The notes beneath the pieces are model-generated. The model did no database searches. It was given only the letters and a program-made list of their open reading frames with translations, and was not told the origin of the DNA. The translations under genes were made by a program, and so were the position numbers. This document shows, piece after piece, positions 1-5,993 of a stretch of DNA of 6,682 bases (positions are counted from its first letter, which is position 1; the number at the start of each line of letters is the position of its first letter). The DNA lies in contig JAQVLM010000186.1 of NCBI GenBank assembly GCA_028704125.1, forward strand, positions 1-6,682. The letters are read 5' to 3'. This stretch comes from Opitutales bacterium (lineage in GTDB: Bacteria; Verrucomicrobiota; Verrucomicrobiia; Opitutales; JAFGAQ01).

Positions 1-1
1 T

Positions 2-118
2 TTGTTGGTAAGTTCACTGCCTCAGCGATTCTCCGTGTTTGATGGGACCAAGCCCAAGGACCAGCTCGAGAAAGAGATCTGGGAAGAGATTTCCCGCAGG
101 TTCTTCGATGAGGACTGA
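2..118 (+). CDS. tmk: Thymidylate kinase, C-terminal fragment (partial at window edge)
   Basis: An open frame enters from the left edge and ends at TGA 116-118, giving 38 residues that start LLVSSLPQRFSVFDGTKP and end RRFFDED. The stretch 'RFSVFDGTKP' followed by an acidic amphipathic helix with 'EIWEEI' resembles the end of bacterial thymidylate kinases, which phosphorylate dTMP to dTDP in the cytoplasm. The P-loop and lid lie outside the window, so the call rests on the tail plus context: tmk directly before holB is a widespread bacterial arrangement, and holB starts inside this gene. Frame and stop are clear; the identity is an inference. Confidence 0.7.
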   Translation: MLVSSLPQRFSVFDGTKPKDQLEKEIWEEISRRFFDED

Positions 119-1049
119 AGCTGCTGATGCTAGGTCGGTGATTCATGATGCGATCGCCGCCAACCGGCTGACTCATGCCCTGCTGCTCAAAGGTCGTAAC
201 CTTGAAGCACTGGTGCGCATGGCTCACGAAGTAGCGGGCCGGATTCTTGGAACACCGGTTGACAAAGTGGAAGGGCATGCCGATTTCTTCCTGCTCCGCC
301 CAACCAACAAGATGCGCCAGATCAACGTGGTCAATACGCGTGAGTTGATCCGTTTGATCCAGCATTCCCCCAGTCAGGGTTCCCGCAAGGTGGCGTTGGT
401 CATGGAAGTCGACCGGATGAACCGCGAAGCCGCGAACGCGTTTCTCAAGACGCTGGAGGAGCCGCCCGACGACACCACGATCATCCTGGTGACGGTGCGT
501 CCTCATGCTGTTCTGGAGACGATCCTCAGCCGATGCCTTGGTTTTTGGTTTTCCGAGGCCGAGACTCCCTTGGCTGATCCCGCATGGATGGAGTGGCTGG
601 AGCAGTTTGCGGACTGGCTGCAATTGGCTTCCGGGCCGATCGTGGACAAGCGGGGCGGGACCCTTCGGATCATGCGGTTGTATGGTTTGATCGAGGGTTT
701 TGAACGCTGTCAGGATGCGATACATGCCTCCCGTTGGGAATCTGAATCCGCGGGCTTGCGCGATGGGGTCACGGACGAGGAAAAGGATGCGCTTGAAGTG
801 GGCGTGGCGAAATCGGTCCGCGACCGGATGCTGGGAGAAATGGAGCTGTGCCTGCGTGATTTTGCGATGGGGCGGATTAACCTTGTCCGCGATGGGGCCG
901 ATGCATCGGCGGATGTGGCTTCCCGGCTCGCTCAATGTGTGTCTGCGTTGGAGCGGCTTCGGGGGCTGCTGGAGTTGAATCTGAGCAGTTCCAGGATGCT
1001 CGAAGCATTCCTTTTGAATGTGTTGCGGGTCTGGTCAGCGAAGCGTTAA
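108..1049 (+). CDS. holB: DNA polymerase III delta' subunit (clamp loader)
   Basis: A 313-residue protein of the clamp-loader AAA+ family, which loads the sliding clamp onto primed DNA. Residues 21-143 carry the recognisable core: 'LTHALLLKG' (21-29), 'QINVVNTRELI' (71-81), a Walker-B-like 'KVALVMEVDRMN' (94-105), 'AANAFLKTLEEPP' (108-120) and the SRC motif (141-143). The P-loop is degenerate: no GxxGxGK[ST] follows residue 27. The four-cysteine zinc module seen in many delta' and tau/gamma proteins is missing, since no cysteine occurs before residue 143. The start is set at ATG 108, overlapping the tmk stop by 11 bases, with a weak GCAGG at 96-100; this suggests translational coupling. An upstream in-frame ATG at 39 would add 23 basic residues read from inside tmk and is unlikely. 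The helical C-terminal part (about 160-313) is divergent, as usual in this subunit. Length is close to the E. coli protein (334 residues). Confidence 0.88.
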   Translation: MRTEAADARSVIHDAIAANRLTHALLLKGRNLEALVRMAHEVAGRILGTPVDKVEGHADFFLLRPTNKMRQINVVNTRELIRLIQHSPSQGSRKVALVMEVDRMNREAANAFLKTLEEPPDDTTIILVTVRPHAVLETILSRCLGFWFSEAETPLADPAWMEWLEQFADWLQLASGPIVDKRGGTLRIMRLYGLIEGFERCQDAIHASRWESESAGLRDGVTDEEKDALEVGVAKSVRDRMLGEMELCLRDFAMGRINLVRDGADASADVASRLAQCVSALERLRGLLELNLSSSRMLEAFLLNVLRVWSAKR

Positions 1050-1067
1050 CAGTCGGGGCGGTTCCAG

Positions 1068-1090
1068 CCCTGCATCTTCTGGTGGCAGGG
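1068..1090 (+). repeat. Small hairpin between holB and the protease gene
   Basis: CCCTGC (1068-1073) can pair with GCAGGG (1085-1090) across an 11-base loop, with a further G-U pair outside. No T-run follows, so this is not a standard intrinsic terminator. It occupies most of the 68-base gap between two co-directional genes and could be a processing or pausing hairpin, or chance. Confidence 0.3.
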
Positions 1091-1117
1091 TGATCCGTGG
1101 CATTGGAAATCTGAATC

Positions 1118-1996
1118 ATGGAATCGTATATTTCAGAATCGAGTATGGCGGTGTGGAATGGGGTGACGCTGATCATCTCCGTCGTGTCCCTGTTCATTTG
1201 GCTAAGCGGAATGCGAAAGGGGTGGATTCCCTCCCAAAGCCGTGTTCATGCCTGGGAGGTCACATGGACGCGGTTCTTTTTGCTGCTCTGGCTGGTTTTT
1301 GCCCTCGCGATGATCTTACCCTTTGCTTTGTGGGACATCTTAGGTTTTTACGGGTCCGAATCGCCCGGTGATGCCTTCCGGTTGTGGGAAACCTTTTTCC
1401 TGAATGTCGGGATGCAGGTTGCGATGATCGCGGTGCTGGTATGTTGCGCATACTTCACCCGTGAATGGTTCCCTGGGGTATTGAGTGGAATCCAGGGATT
1501 GGAACGGAATCGCCGGTGGATGCGAACCACGATCCTGCGATTCTTTCAGTTCTTGCCTCTCGTTCTGTTGGCATCGCTTGCGGTCAATCTTGCGTATGAG
1601 AAGCTCGGGATCGTGATTGAACCGCAGGAAGTGATCATCCTGATGATGCGGATTGATGACCCGCTGCTTTGGGTGGTCGCCGTTTTCAGCACCGTGGTGT
1701 TTGCTCCGCTCGCTGAAGAACTGGTTTTCCGGGGGGTGGTCTATCGATTCCTGAAGTCTCGGTTTCGGCCGGAGTTGGCTGTCATTGTCAGTGCCGCCCT
1801 GTTTTCTGTTATCCATATTGAATTGTCAGTGCTTCTACCGCTATTTGTCCTGGGGATTGTGTTGGCCCTTGTCTATGAGGAAACGGGGGACATCCGGGCG
1901 CCGATCCTTTTCCATGGGATTTTCAACCTGCAAACAATGGGGTTGATTTTACTGGATCGATTCGTTTTGAATGCTGGATCGAGTCTATTACCTTGA
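1118..1996 (+). CDS. CPBP family intramembrane glutamic/metalloprotease (CAAX protease, Abi-like)
   Basis: A 292-residue polytopic membrane protein. Hydrophobic segments lie near residues 14-30, 53-73, 94-112, 141-159, 184-198, 219-232, 237-252 and 266-283. All three motifs of the CPBP (CAAX proteases and bacteriocin-processing enzymes) superfamily are present: EExxxR at E200-E201-R205 ('EELVFR'), FxxxH at F229-H233 ('FSVIH'), and HxxxN at H266-N270 ('HGIFN'). The active site therefore looks intact and should sit within the inner membrane. Substrates of most bacterial members are unknown; CAAX-prenyl processing is not expected in a bacterium, and no bacteriocin gene is adjacent. ATG 1118 has a weak GGAAA eight bases upstream; ATG 1145 (residue 10), just before the first membrane segment, is a possible alternative. 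The gene is co-directional with holB, 68 bases downstream, and may share its transcript. Confidence 0.85.
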   Translation: MESYISESSMAVWNGVTLIISVVSLFIWLSGMRKGWIPSQSRVHAWEVTWTRFFLLLWLVFALAMILPFALWDILGFYGSESPGDAFRLWETFFLNVGMQVAMIAVLVCCAYFTREWFPGVLSGIQGLERNRRWMRTTILRFFQFLPLVLLASLAVNLAYEKLGIVIEPQEVIILMMRIDDPLLWVVAVFSTVVFAPLAEELVFRGVVYRFLKSRFRPELAVIVSAALFSVIHIELSVLLPLFVLGIVLALVYEETGDIRAPILFHGIFNLQTMGLILLDRFVLNAGSSLLP

Positions 1997-2089
1997 AAGC
2001 GTCCCGAACCTCCAGAGTGGCTGATTTCGAGAATGGCTTTCGAAGAATGCGTCGGATAATGAATTGACGATAACCAAGTTCTCAGTTTT

Positions 2090-2094
2090 AAGGA
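2090..2094 (+). promoter_or_regulatory. Shine-Dalgarno site deciding the lipoprotein start
   Basis: AAGGA lies five bases before ATG 2100. It supports that start over an in-frame TTG at 2064, which would add 12 residues ahead of the lipoprotein signal peptide and has no SD. An ATG at 2095 is out of frame and stops after two codons. Confidence 0.7.
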
Positions 2095-2099
2095 ATGTT

Positions 2100-2684
2100 A
2101 TGATCAAGCTTTTTCGGAGTCTGGCGATTGTCATGTGTCTTTGGATGCTGGTTGGTTGTGGGGAAAGCACGACCAAGGGTCCCAAGCCTGAAGATACGGT
2201 CCTTGTGAACACTTCCGAAGTCAGGCCTGATTGGATCGAAGAGCTCAGTTTGGACGAGCAGTCCAGTGTGGTGGTGGCTCTTTCGGAAGAGGATCTGGAG
2301 CTGAGGTCCTCGATATTGAATGTCGATCCGGCCATTTGGGGCGACGATCCGAATGCTCCGAAGGCAAAAGTCTATTTCGACCTCGACAAGTGGTCCATTC
2401 GGCCGATCGACCATACCATAGTGGATGGAGCGGCTCAGACGCTTCTCCAGAATCCAGAAATGCGCGTGCTCTTGACCGGTTATTGCGATTGGAGAGGCAC
2501 GACGGACTACAACCTCGCCTTGGGCGAACGCCGTGCCAATAGCGTCAGGGATTATCTGGTTCAGATGGGCGTTTCAGCAGCTCGTATTGACATCCTTTCC
2601 AGAGGGGACATGGATGCGGTGTTGGAAGCCACTCCAGCCCAAATGGCGCTCGATCGCCGGGTTGAGCTTATCATCATCCAGTGA
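2100..2684 (+). CDS. OmpA-family (Pal-like) outer-membrane lipoprotein
   Basis: A 194-residue protein with a type II signal peptide: basic start (MIKLFR), hydrophobic core (8-18) and lipobox L17-V-G-C20, so Cys20 should be lipidated. Gly at position +2 is not an inner-membrane retention signal, so outer-membrane sorting is expected. An acidic linker (about 21-88) leads to a C-terminal OmpA-like peptidoglycan-binding domain (about 89-193): 'KVYFDLDKWSIRP' (90-102), 'GYCDWRGTTDYNLALGERRA' (127-146) and 'DRRVEL' (185-190). Asp130 and Arg145 match the spacing of the Asp/Arg pair that binds the diaminopimelate carboxylates in OmpA-type domains. It likely tethers the outer membrane to peptidoglycan. 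True Pal belongs to the Tol-Pal complex, but no tol gene is visible, so a gene name is withheld. A candidate terminator follows closely. Confidence 0.88.
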   Translation: MIKLFRSLAIVMCLWMLVGCGESTTKGPKPEDTVLVNTSEVRPDWIEELSLDEQSSVVVALSEEDLELRSSILNVDPAIWGDDPNAPKAKVYFDLDKWSIRPIDHTIVDGAAQTLLQNPEMRVLLTGYCDWRGTTDYNLALGERRANSVRDYLVQMGVSAARIDILSRGDMDAVLEATPAQMALDRRVELIIIQ

Positions 2685-2705
2685 TGGTTGGTTTTCGCCG
2701 GATCT

Positions 2706-2737
2706 ATTGAGTTGCTAAGGGCCACTCGATCATTTTT
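2706..2737 (+). terminator. Candidate intrinsic terminator after the lipoprotein gene
   Basis: ATTGAGT (2706-2712) pairs with ACTCGAT (2724-2730), including one G-U pair. Inside that stem, after one mismatch, G2714 can pair with C2722. A five-T run follows at 2733-2737. The hairpin begins 21 bases after the stop codon and precedes a gene-free stretch. The stem is A+T-rich and the T-run short, so it is plausible rather than strong. Confidence 0.4.
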
Positions 2738-3000
2738 CCACTGGTCATCATCCTCGGGAATCGGAAGTTGCAGCGCGTTCGGGCGGAAGAAAATGCGGGG
2801 CAGGGCTTGGTTGATCGAATCCCGTGACTTCGGATGGTGCTCTGAAAACAGCTTGCAAGACAAGCCGCACATTCCCATACACGCATGTCGAAAAACACGC
2901 CCGGATCGACCCTGTTTCGGCATACCTGAAAGGATGTTCTTCCATTTGAGTGGGTCTACACCGATGAGCGGGAGAATTCGGGCATTTTTTGGTTATACTG
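2738..3000. other. Unexplained intergenic block, possible decayed gene or dispersed repeat
   Basis: No convincing gene is seen between the lipoprotein and ddh. Two sampled 60-base rows are 58% and 52% G+C, close to the flanking genes rather than typically A+T-rich spacer. On the minus strand one frame stays open from just below 3000 down to 2561, but its end lies antisense to the lipoprotein gene and its translation (with short runs such as PLKWKNI and IPEDDDQWKND) matches no family I recognise. A weak hairpin, GCTTG/CAAGC, lies at 2851-2865. No tRNA fold or strong promoter was found. A decayed gene, an untranslated leader of ddh or a genome-specific intergenic repeat are all possible. Confidence 0.35.
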
Positions 3001-3006
3001 AAGGAG
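3001..3006 (+). promoter_or_regulatory. Shine-Dalgarno site of ddh
   Basis: AAGGAG, ten bases before ATG 3017, is the best SD match in the window and fixes the ddh start. Confidence 0.7.
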
Positions 3007-3016
3007 ATTAGCATCG

Positions 3017-4003
3017 ATGAATGATAAAATCAGAATCGGAATCGCCGGATACGGCAATCTTGGGCGCGGGGTTGAAATGGCGTTGAAGCGCAATCCCGAC
3101 ATGGAATTGGTCGGCGTCTTTACCCGGAGGGATCCTTCCTCGGTGAATCTGTTGGATGCCACGGTTCCGGTTCACGCGATGGATGAAATCGCTGCGTTCA
3201 AGGAATCGATTGATGTGCTCATTCTGTGTGGAGGCTCCAAGGATGACCTGCCCGTTCAGGGGCCCGCAATGGCGAAGCTGTTCAACACAATCGACAGTTT
3301 TGATACTCATGCAAAGATTCCTGAGTATTTCGGTGCGGTTGATCAGGCGGCCAAAGGGAGCAAACGGACCGCGATCATCTCGGTTGGCTGGGATCCAGGA
3401 ATGTTCTCGCTGAACCGGCTCTACGGAGAGGCCGCTTTGCCCGAGGGTGAGACCTATACCTTCTGGGGAAAAGGGGTGAGTCAGGGGCATTCGGATGCTT
3501 TGCGCCGGGTTCCGGGCGTGGTGGGTGCCGTTCAATACACGATTCCATCGGAAAAGGCCATGGATCTGGTGCGCAGTGGTTCCAATCCCAAGTTGACCAC
3601 ACGTGAGAAACACACCCGCGAATGCTTTGTGGTCTTGGCGGAAGGGGCGGATTCCAAGGCCGTCGAGCAGGCAATTGTAACGATGCCGGACTATTTCTCG
3701 GATTACGATACCACCGTTCATTTCATCTCCGCTGAGGAACTCAAACGGGATCACGCTGATATGCCTCACGGAGGGTTTGTTATCCGTGGAGGCCAGACTT
3801 CGAAGGATTGTCGGCAGGTCATCGAATATGGACTCAAGCTCGACAGCAACCCGGGCTTCACCTCGAGCGTGCTGGTCGCGTATGCGCGTGCGGCCTACCG
3901 GATGAACCGTGTCGGGCAAACCGGCGCGTTTACCGTATTCGATGTGGCACCCGCTCTCCTCTCCTCCAAGAGCCCGGAGCAGTTGCGCAAGGAGTTACTC
4001 TAG
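3017..4003 (+). CDS. ddh: meso-Diaminopimelate D-dehydrogenase
   Basis: A 328-residue NADP-dependent enzyme (EC 1.4.1.16) that converts L-tetrahydrodipicolinate, ammonia and NADPH directly into meso-diaminopimelate, the precursor of lysine and the peptidoglycan cross-link. The N-terminal Rossmann fold shows 'GIAGYGNLGRGVE' (8-20) and 'CGGSKDD' (71-77). The substrate domain carries 'DSFDTH' (93-98), 'GWDPGMFS' (124-131), 'FWGKGVSQGHSDALRRVPG' (149-167), 'MPHGGFVI' (249-256) and 'LDSNPGFTSS' (275-284). By recalled alignment with the Corynebacterium glutamicum enzyme (320 residues), Asp126, Trp150, Thr175, Arg201, His251 and Asn278 correspond to its substrate-binding residues, so the enzyme looks active. 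It ends with tandem in-frame stops, TAG TAA (4001-4006). No other dap or lysine gene is adjacent; it is probably transcribed alone. Confidence 0.95.
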   Translation: MNDKIRIGIAGYGNLGRGVEMALKRNPDMELVGVFTRRDPSSVNLLDATVPVHAMDEIAAFKESIDVLILCGGSKDDLPVQGPAMAKLFNTIDSFDTHAKIPEYFGAVDQAAKGSKRTAIISVGWDPGMFSLNRLYGEAALPEGETYTFWGKGVSQGHSDALRRVPGVVGAVQYTIPSEKAMDLVRSGSNPKLTTREKHTRECFVVLAEGADSKAVEQAIVTMPDYFSDYDTTVHFISAEELKRDHADMPHGGFVIRGGQTSKDCRQVIEYGLKLDSNPGFTSSVLVAYARAAYRMNRVGQTGAFTVFDVAPALLSSKSPEQLRKELL

Positions 4004-4087
4004 TAAATGCTCAAGACTCAGAGAACCCGGTTGCGATTTGATTGGTTCCGAAAATGCTTGGCATAGGATGTTGATCTTCACAGGAAT

Positions 4088-4097
4088 ATGAGCTCAT
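4088..4097. repeat. 10-bp perfect palindrome upstream of the FkbM gene
   Basis: ATGAGCTCAT reads the same on both strands and sits 33 bases before ATG 4131, in the 127-base gap after ddh. It could be an operator half or chance; no second copy was seen nearby. Confidence 0.25.
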
Positions 4098-4130
4098 CCA
4101 AGCGCCCAATAGACTATACAACGCGAAGCC

Positions 4131-4955
4131 ATGGCAATATCCAATCGCATTAAACGATTCATCAAATCTGCTCTTCAGTCCAAGGGCTATCGGTTGGACA
4201 GGATACCCACTCTTTTCCGTGATCATCCTGTGGAGGCAGATCTGAGCTATGTTGCGCCAGAGCTTATAATTGAGCGGGAAATGGCGATTCAGGGTAATGC
4301 GGCCACCGTGGTTCAAATTGGAGCCTTCGATGGTGTGTCGAATGATTTTCTCTACGATTCCATCAAGAAAGTGGGCTCACCTGCTCTATTGGTGGAGCCT
4401 CAGCCAGAGCCCTTCCAATCATTGGTCAAAAATTACGAAGGACAAGCGCATGTGTCATTTGAAAGGGTTGCGATTGCCGATTACGATGGTGTGCTTCCGA
4501 TGTACCGGATCAAGGAAGCCTATCATCCTTTCATTCGACTCGCTCCCCAGTTTACCTCGCCGAACCGGCAACACATCGTGAACGCTCTTTCAGGATCGAT
4601 CCCGGGCATACCTTCAGACACGGATGCTTGTATTGAGGAATTTGATGTCCCGTGTCTCACGTTACAGTCTTTGTTTGAAAGGCATCAGATCCATAAGATC
4701 AGTGTTCTTCAGGTGGATACCGAAGGCTATGATTATCGGATCATCAAGATGCTCGATTTTACGAAGTATCGTCCGACGATCATCAATTTTGAGGTGGTTC
4801 ATATGACCCGCCTCCAGATTGATGAAATCATGTGGATGCTCTATCGGAATGGGTATAAGATAATGCGCTATGGTATCAACATGATTGCCAAGTGTGACTG
4901 TGATCAGGCCGTGCATCTCCGACATTGGTCGGATGTGGCTGGATCAGGGCTCTGA
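4131..4955 (+). CDS. FkbM family SAM-dependent methyltransferase
   Basis: A 274-residue cytoplasmic protein with the FkbM (Methyltransf_21) layout: SAM-binding motif I 'VVQIGAFDGVSND' (60-72), the acidic end of strand 2 'VEPQPEPF' (88-95), then 'LQVDTEGYDYRIIKML' (193-208) and 'IINFE' (217-221). The family was named for an O-methyltransferase of FK506 synthesis, and many members are thought to act on sugars or other small hydroxylated substrates. No glycosyltransferase or secondary-metabolite gene is nearby, so the substrate cannot be named. ATG 4131 lacks a clear SD. Four sampled 60-base rows of this gene are 42-48% G+C, against 58-63% in rows from ddh, cmoA and carB, which suggests horizontal acquisition. 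It converges on cmoA with 31 bases between stops. Confidence 0.88.
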   Translation: MAISNRIKRFIKSALQSKGYRLDRIPTLFRDHPVEADLSYVAPELIIEREMAIQGNAATVVQIGAFDGVSNDFLYDSIKKVGSPALLVEPQPEPFQSLVKNYEGQAHVSFERVAIADYDGVLPMYRIKEAYHPFIRLAPQFTSPNRQHIVNALSGSIPGIPSDTDACIEEFDVPCLTLQSLFERHQIHKISVLQVDTEGYDYRIIKMLDFTKYRPTIINFEVVHMTRLQIDEIMWMLYRNGYKIMRYGINMIAKCDCDQAVHLRHWSDVAGSGL

Positions 4956-4957
4956 TC
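4942..4957. repeat. Perfect hairpin across the FkbM stop codon
   Basis: GATCAG (4942-4947) and CTGATC (4952-4957) form a six-base-pair stem with a four-base loop, spanning the TGA at 4953-4955. It lies at the junction of two convergent genes, where a bidirectional terminator might be expected, but neither strand has a T-run directly after the stem. Role uncertain. Confidence 0.4.
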
Positions 4958-4986
4958 TTACGGTGTAAAAAGGCTGCATGTTTCGC

Positions 4987-5760
4987 TCAATCCTTCACGG
5001 CGAGCATGGAGCAGAAGTTGAAGCATTGGAACCAGGGCATGACGCGGCTGAAGCCCGCGTTCAACAGCCGGGTCCGGTGTTCTTCCATTGTTTCGGGGAT
5101 GAGGGTGTTTTCCAACGCCGTGCGTTTTTGACTGATCTCGAGATCGCTGTAGCCGTTTGCTTTTTTGAAGGCATGGTGCATCACAATCATGTCCTCATGC
5201 TGGCTTGGATCCGCAAATGCGATTTTCTCGGATAACACGAGTGCGCCTCCGGGAACCAGCGCATCGGCAATTTTGCGGATCAGGATGCTCCGGTCATCGC
5301 GGGGCACAAACTGGAGGGTGAAGTTGAGGATGGCCATGGAGGCATCCTGCAGCGGGAACTCCCGGATGTCGCCCTGGTGGAAGGAAAGGGGGCGCCTTGG
5401 TGGATGTTCGTTGAGGAGATCACGGGCGCGTTCGAGCATGGAGGCACTGGTGTCGATTCCAACGACCTTGTATGGGGTGTCCCCTTCTGCCTCCGCTGCT
5501 TCGAATGAGGCGGCGCCAAGCGAGCATCCCAGATCGTAGACCGTCGTGCCAGGCTGGCCAAAACGGGCCGCGAGTATGCCGATCAGGGAGAGTGTGGTCG
5601 CATAGCCTGGGACTGATCGCCCGATCATGTCGGGGAACACTGCGGCAACGGATGCGTCAAAGACAAACGGTTGAACGCGTCCCCGCGGTTGCGCATAGAT
5701 GGTGTCGGTAGGTGGTATTTCCATGATGTTGAAACGTTGAGCCAGATCATCTTGTCCCAT
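4987..5760 (-). CDS. cmoA: Carboxy-S-adenosyl-L-methionine synthase
   Basis: A 257-residue class I methyltransferase-fold enzyme that uses prephenate to turn SAM into carboxy-SAM, releasing phenylpyruvate. CmoB then transfers the carboxymethyl group to 5-hydroxyuridine at the tRNA wobble position, giving cmo5U. The protein matches E. coli CmoA as recalled along most of its length: 'VFPDMIGRSVPGY' (41-53), SAM motif 'VYDLGCSLGAA' (74-84), acidic 'GID' (101-103), 'LNFTLQFV' (145-152), 'GGALVLSEKIAF' (171-182), 'ANGYSDLEISQKR' (201-213) and 'WFQCFNF' (243-249). Arg213 corresponds to E. coli Arg199, which binds the extra carboxylate and separates CmoA from plain methyltransferases. No SD precedes ATG 5760. 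An in-frame ATG at 5724 would give 245 residues, nearer to E. coli's 247, and may be the true start. cmoB is not in the window. Confidence 0.93.
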   Translation of the reverse strand: MGQDDLAQRFNIMEIPPTDTIYAQPRGRVQPFVFDASVAAVFPDMIGRSVPGYATTLSLIGILAARFGQPGTTVYDLGCSLGAASFEAAEAEGDTPYKVVGIDTSASMLERARDLLNEHPPRRPLSFHQGDIREFPLQDASMAILNFTLQFVPRDDRSILIRKIADALVPGGALVLSEKIAFADPSQHEDMIVMHHAFKKANGYSDLEISQKRTALENTLIPETMEEHRTRLLNAGFSRVMPWFQCFNFCSMLAVKD

Positions 5761-5993
5761 GGTGTTGATTTGTGAAGATGGATCAAGCTTTCGGGATGTG
5801 GACCCGCCTATCGGCTGTTATGTAGCGGCTCGAACCTCCGGAATAAGGCGAAGATGTGGATTTTTGATGCTGGGTGGAAGGTTAGGGTTGAGATTTGGCA
5901 GATTTGTTTTGAGTATGACCGGGCCCTGAATCCGGATCGCGCTTCCCTTGTGCCCGGACCTTGGGAATTTCGAGACACCATCCACATCCGCTT
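5761..5993. other. Divergent intergenic region between cmoA and carB
   Basis: These 233 bases must hold the promoters of both divergent genes unless one is leaderless. I could not find a well-spaced -35/-10 pair on either strand. It contains the octamer GATGTGGA twice (5795-5802, 5853-5860), the complement just before the carB start, and the pair CCGGGC/GCCCGG (5919-5924, 5952-5957). No open frame of note and no tRNA-like fold. Confidence 0.5.
5853..5988 (+). repeat. Long-range inverted repeat ending at the carB start
   Basis: GATGTGGAT (5853-5861) is perfectly complementary to ATCCACATC (5980-5988), 118 bases apart; the second arm ends five bases before ATG 5994. Another upstream nonamer, GGATGTGGA (5794-5802), can pair with TCCACATCC (5981-5989). 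In a leader RNA these could compete to mask the initiation region. GGATGTGG also occurs inside two coding regions (from 911 and 4931), so chance or codon bias is a real alternative. Confidence 0.35.

Noticed and set aside
39..107. N-terminal extension of holB from ATG 39
   Set aside because: The 23 extra residues are read from inside tmk in another frame; ATG 108 gives a normal start with the short overlap expected of tmk-holB.
1340..1816. 158-codon open frame antisense to the protease gene
   Set aside because: Lies opposite the intact CPBP motifs; the translation is low in hydrophobic order and family-like motifs.
2055..2069. GATAAT and TTGACG near 2055-2069 as promoter elements for the lipoprotein gene
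   Set aside because: Neither has a partner box at acceptable spacing; TTGACG at 2064 has only a poor TTTTAA downstream.
2994..2999. TATACT as a -10 box for ddh
   Set aside because: No -35 at normal spacing, and transcription from it would begin inside the SD site, removing it.
2688..3011. 107-codon plus-strand open frame between the lipoprotein and ddh
   Set aside because: No SD at its start, a rambling Cys/Arg/Ser-rich translation and no known motif; it also spans the candidate terminator.
3008..3919. 303-codon open frame antisense to ddh
   Set aside because: It covers nearly all of a well-supported ddh gene, has no recognisable motif and is typical of a mirror frame in G+C-rich coding sequence.
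4023..4048. GAACC/GGTTC as a ddh terminator
   Set aside because: Five-pair stem with a 16-base loop and no T-run after it.
4088..4153. Tiny open frame starting at ATG 4088 as a leader peptide for the FkbM gene
   Set aside because: Its AGGA is only two bases from the ATG, and the predicted peptide shows no regulatory codon pattern.
5165..5539. 124-codon open frame antisense to cmoA
   Set aside because: A shadow of cmoA's conserved core; rich in Ser/Arg as mirror frames often are.
5888..5919. TTGAGA ... TATGAC as a carB promoter
   Set aside because: The spacer is 20 bases and the -10 match is weak.
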